A stretch of 64,000 nt of DNA, from positions 3,286,001 through 3,350,000 of the forward strand of contig AP025763.1 of the NCBI GenBank assembly GCA_027943745.1, written 5' to 3'. Below are positions 61,415 to 64,000 of this stretch, in pieces; position 1 is the stretch's first letter, and every line of letters begins with the position of its first letter. This stretch comes from Neptuniibacter victor. Its GTDB lineage: Bacteria > Pseudomonadota > Gammaproteobacteria > Pseudomonadales > Balneatricaceae. The notes below the pieces were generated by a model. The model saw nothing but the letters and a program-made list of their open reading frames with translations, ran no database searches and was not told where the DNA came from. The translations under genes and the position numbers were made by a program.

Positions 61415-62209
61415 TTAAAAACCCAGGCTAGATAACAAGTCATCAACTTCATCTTGGTTGCTAACAACGTCAGCACTTTCTTTGTTGACTTGCGGACCTT
61501 CAGCCTGAATAGGATTCTTTTTATTAGTCTGTTTATCATCTTCAGATGCAACGGATACTTCTATACCCGACAGTTTTTCAACCTGTGAAGCCATCTCCAT
61601 TAAACCAACAAGATGGGTTTCAACATTAGTGACTAGGTTGATTACACGGCGAATCAATTGGCCTGTAATATCCTGATAGCTCTGAGATACAACTATGTCA
61701 GTAAGTTCTGCACGCAATGTACCGATAGTTTGCTCTGATTCTTCTTTTACAGCACAAGTACGATCGTACACTCCGCTTAACGAGTCATGCTCTTTTTCTA
61801 ACTGACCTACCAGTAACAATAGATCTTTAAATCGTTCACTTTGAGAGTCTAACTTATCAACCAGCGATAATGCTTTATCAACACGATCCATCGTGTCATG
61901 AGCATTTTTTTCTGTCATTTCAATGACGTAATTCAAGCGATCTGCCGCATCAGTGTCATCTGAAGAATCATCATCAACTTGTAAACTACTACCCAGCTCA
62001 CTAGAAAATGATTTTATTGCTTCGTGCAAACCACGAGTTAGATGCCCTACTTCGCTAAAAAATGTCTGATGCCGAAACTCATGAAGTTCCTGAATAATTT
62101 CCATTGCATCAGAAAGCTTCCCTTCGTTGAGGACAGAAACAAGCTCCTGTGCCTTCAACTGCAATTCCATCTCGAAGTGTCCCATCCCTTTGCCTGTTCC
62201 TGAAATCAT
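61415..62209 (-). CDS. cheZ: CheY-P phosphatase CheZ
   Basis: 264 residues, mostly helical. The phosphatase motif SQSYQDITGQLIRR near 172-185 includes the catalytic Gln; the C-terminus is QDEVDDLLSSLGF, the CheY-binding tail. Start may be Met9 or Met14 rather than the first Met, which would shorten an unconserved leader. Located between cheY and cheA. Confidence 0.94.
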   Translation of the reverse strand: MISGTGKGMGHFEMELQLKAQELVSVLNEGKLSDAMEIIQELHEFRHQTFFSEVGHLTRGLHEAIKSFSSELGSSLQVDDDSSDDTDAADRLNYVIEMTEKNAHDTMDRVDKALSLVDKLDSQSERFKDLLLLVGQLEKEHDSLSGVYDRTCAVKEESEQTIGTLRAELTDIVVSQSYQDITGQLIRRVINLVTNVETHLVGLMEMASQVEKLSGIEVSVASEDDKQTNKKNPIQAEGPQVNKESADVVSNQDEVDDLLSSLGF

Positions 62210-62229
62210 TACAACTGACCTTCTGCTCT

Positions 62230-62613
62230 TTAACCTAGGCGCTCAAAGATTTTATCAATCTTCTCTTTAAGTACCGCCGCAGTAAATGGCTTTACCACAT
62301 ATCCATTTACACCAGCCTGAGCTGCTGCAATGATCTGCTCTTTTTTAGCTTCAGCAGTCACCATTAACACCGGCATAGAAGCCAGCTGTGGATCAGAACG
62401 AACCTCTTTAAGAAGATCGATACCTGTCATTCCTGGCATATTCCAGTCAGTCACTAAGAAATCGATTCCGCCTTGTTTTAAAATAGGCAAAGCTGTTTGC
62501 CCATCATCCGCTTCCTGAACATTTGTCATACCCAGGTCACGTAACAAATTTTTAATAATACGTCTCATAGTTGAAAAATCATCGACTACAAGAATCTTCA
62601 TGTCTTTATTCAA
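62230..62613 (-). CDS. cheY: Chemotaxis response regulator CheY
   Basis: I start at the TTG giving [12 protein letters not shown], with GGGAGG six bases upstream; the next ATG, four codons in, would be too far from that site, and an upstream start would add an unconserved 25-residue leader. Single receiver domain: acidic pair [10 protein letters not shown], phospho-Asp in [10 protein letters not shown], Thr in [10 protein letters not shown], Lys in VVKPFTA. 127 residues, normal length. Confidence 0.95.
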   Translation of the reverse strand: MNKDMKILVVDDFSTMRRIIKNLLRDLGMTNVQEADDGQTALPILKQGGIDFLVTDWNMPGMTGIDLLKEVRSDPQLASMPVLMVTAEAKKEQIIAAAQAGVNGYVVKPFTAAVLKEKIDKIFERLG

Positions 62614-62694
62614 GACGAGCCTCCCGTTAATACTGCGCAACTCATTGAGTCTACACCTAATTACCGCAATTACGTTGAGTCCGGTCAAGCCTTT

Positions 62695-63405
62695 TTATTG
62701 CCATTCACTTAATCGTGAACGTAATCTCAAAGCTGCCTGACTGTGAATCTGGCTTACCCTTGATTCACTAACCCCTAAAATTTGACCAATCTCTTTTAAA
62801 TTAAGCTCTTCATCATAATAGAGCGCTAATACCAACTTTTCCCGTTCTGGTAAGTTATTTATAGCTGTACTTAGCGCTTTTAAAAATGATTCCCGCTCAA
62901 AATTTTGATTCGGCCCAGGATCATCGTTCGCAAATGATTCTCCAGGCCCCTCATGCTGCGGGTTGATCATCTCTTCAAAGCTAAAAAGACGACTATCAAG
63001 CGTATCTTTTAATAGATTATGGTATTCATCTACACTTATACCAAGTTCTTTCGCTACAGATGCATCACTTGCATCTCTACCTGTACGAGATTCAATCTGT
63101 TGAATTGCCTCTGTAACACGACGGCTATTTCGATGTACTGAGCGAGGCGTCCAATCTCCTCGACGCACCTCATCAATGATGGAACCACGAATGCGGATCC
63201 CTGCATAAGTTTCAAAACTAGCACCTTTTGAAGCATCGTATTTTTTCGCTGCTTCAAGCAAACCAATCATTCCCGCTTGGATCAAATCATCCAAAAGAAC
63301 TGTCGCGGGCAACCTCGCTAACAAATGATGGGCAATACGTTTAACTAGCGGCGCATATTGCTGAATTAACTCATCACTCGATTGTAATTGCAGCTGATTG
63401 TACAT
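62695..63405 (-). CDS. fliA: Flagellar sigma factor FliA (sigma-28)
   Basis: 236 residues. Region 2 (YAPLVKRIAHHLLARLP, DLIQAGMIGLLEAAKKYD, YAGIRIRGSIIDEVR) and region 4 (LNLKEIGQILGVSESRVSQIHSQAALRLR) are clear, with the GDWTPRSVHRNSR region 3 segment. It directs late flagellar and chemotaxis genes. Starts 12 bases after flhG stops. Confidence 0.96.
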   Translation of the reverse strand: MYNQLQLQSSDELIQQYAPLVKRIAHHLLARLPATVLLDDLIQAGMIGLLEAAKKYDASKGASFETYAGIRIRGSIIDEVRRGDWTPRSVHRNSRRVTEAIQQIESRTGRDASDASVAKELGISVDEYHNLLKDTLDSRLFSFEEMINPQHEGPGESFANDDPGPNQNFERESFLKALSTAINNLPEREKLVLALYYDEELNLKEIGQILGVSESRVSQIHSQAALRLRSRLSEWQ

Positions 63406-63417
63406 ACTGCCTCTTTA

Positions 63418-64000
63418 TCAATCCGATGGGCGCGCTCCCTGTACAAGCCGCTCAACAAAAAACTCTAAATGACCTCGGGGCACAGTCTGAACTGGCCACC
63501 CATTTACTTTATTCGCTAATTGACGATATGCCAAGGAAACTTTGCTCTTTGGAAAAGCTTTTAAAACAGCCACTTGGCGCTGAACAGCTTTGCGAACATT
63601 TTCATCATAAGGGATTGAACCAACATATTGAAGCGTGACGTCAAGAAACCTGTCCGTAACCGTCAACAACTTACCAAACATATTCCTCCCTTCAGTATCC
63701 GTTCTAACCATATTGGCCAAAACCCTAAAGCGAGTCATCTTATAATCCCTATTTAACAATTTAATTAAAGCATACGCATCCGTAATTGACGTGGGCTCAT
63801 CGCAAACAACCACTAAAACTTCTTGTGCAGCCTTAACAAAACTCACAACAGAATCCGAAATACCAGCCGCCGTGTCAATAATTAGAACATCAATTTCATC
63901 AGAAACCTCATTAAAAGCATGGATAAGTTCTGCATGCTCATGCGCAGACAGCGCCGTCATCTCTTGCGTTCCTGAACAAGCTGGCACGATTTTAAGATGC
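63418..64000 (-). CDS. flhG: Flagellar number regulator FlhG/FleN (5' part outside window)
   Basis: MinD-like ATPase that limits flagellar number in polar flagellates. At least 190 C-terminal residues are seen; the frame stays open to the window edge (HLKIVPACSGTQEM), so the start and Walker A lie beyond. Visible: VLIIDTAAGISDSVVSFVKAA (Walker B/switch), CDEPTSITDAYALIKLL and YVGSIPYDENVRKAV. The P-loop must be checked outside the window. Gene order with fliA and cheYZ is typical. Confidence 0.94.
   Translation of the reverse strand, partial: HLKIVPACSGTQEMTALSAHEHAELIHAFNEVSDEIDVLIIDTAAGISDSVVSFVKAAQEVLVVVCDEPTSITDAYALIKLLNRDYKMTRFRVLANMVRTDTEGRNMFGKLLTVTDRFLDVTLQYVGSIPYDENVRKAVQRQVAVLKAFPKSKVSLAYRQLANKVNGWPVQTVPRGHLEFFVERLVQGARPSD

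Noticed and set aside
62614-62694. Sigma-28 promoter in the fliA-cheY gap
   Set aside because: The best minus-strand candidate lacks a GCCGATAA-like -10 at the correct spacing.

Overview
The window looks like a chromosomal segment of a motile, Gram-negative marine-type gammaproteobacterium, most likely of the Oceanospirillales/Pseudomonadales kind. The basis is conserved gene order: surA-pdxA-rsmA-apaG-apaH, tsaD divergent from rpsU-yqeY-dnaG-rpoD, zipA-ligA, and a che-mot-par flagellar block beside a ccmABCDEFGHI block, as in Pseudomonas. I cannot name the genus from sequence alone.

Layout. 1-8 kb: end of surA, then pdxA, rsmA, apaG, apaH, a rhodanese, cca, a pteridine reductase (folM type), folK and folB (reverse), plsY. 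8-14.4 kb: tsaD (reverse), rpsU, yqeY, dnaG, rpoD and a CAT-anticodon tRNA. 14.5-36.1 kb: a surface-glycan island, AT-richer than its flanks, read mostly on the minus strand. Its distal part has a bacillosamine-type set (pglF/E/D/C-like), a GT4, two GT2s, a GT11, a Wzx flippase and a GT10. The middle carries plus-strand decoration genes (FkbM methyltransferase, OafA-like acyltransferase) and IS debris: IS630 remnants, and an intact-looking IS3 element sitting in an IS481 remnant. The proximal part is gmd-colC-colD-gmm-manC, which predicts GDP-L-colitose. 36.2-44.6 kb: mnmC, a CBS protein, a DUF4126 protein, yheU, a lipoprotein, ligA and zipA. 44.6-51.7 kb: cytochrome c maturation operon ccmABCDEFGHI, including a short GTG-start ccmD. 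51.9-54.1 kb: fliK-like gene and fhlB on the plus strand behind a sigma-28-like promoter. 54.1-64 kb: DUF2802, parP-like CheW gene, parA-like ATPase, motD, motC, cheB, cheA, cheZ, cheY, fliA and the 3' part of flhG, all reverse.

Most interesting points. (1) A sequencing-adapter sequence (Illumina TruSeq read 2/index type, ending in poly-A) is embedded at about 55132-55208 in the CheW-domain gene. It splits a Glu-Pro repeat gene into two apparent ORFs; this is an assembly artefact, not biology. (2) zipA and the CheW-domain gene carry the same pure GGCTCT hexamer tract, coding (Glu-Pro)n, with shared flanking bases, which also explains the misassembly. (3) The glycan island combines a PLP enzyme with His in the catalytic Lys position (ColD) and two fucosyltransferase-like enzymes (GT11 and GT10), so it may build a colitose analogue of a Lewis-type epitope. 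(4) The CheA linker carries three EFDALL-type motifs resembling the CheY-binding peptides of FliM and CheZ. (5) Degenerate 13-16 bp tandem repeats fill two intergenic gaps in the housekeeping half.

How the genes work together: the housekeeping half covers outer-membrane protein folding, cofactor synthesis, rRNA/tRNA maturation, replication priming and the housekeeping sigma factor. The island makes a surface glycan. The last third covers heme attachment to c-type cytochromes, then polar flagellum and chemotaxis output with ParA/ParP-type positioning of the signalling array.
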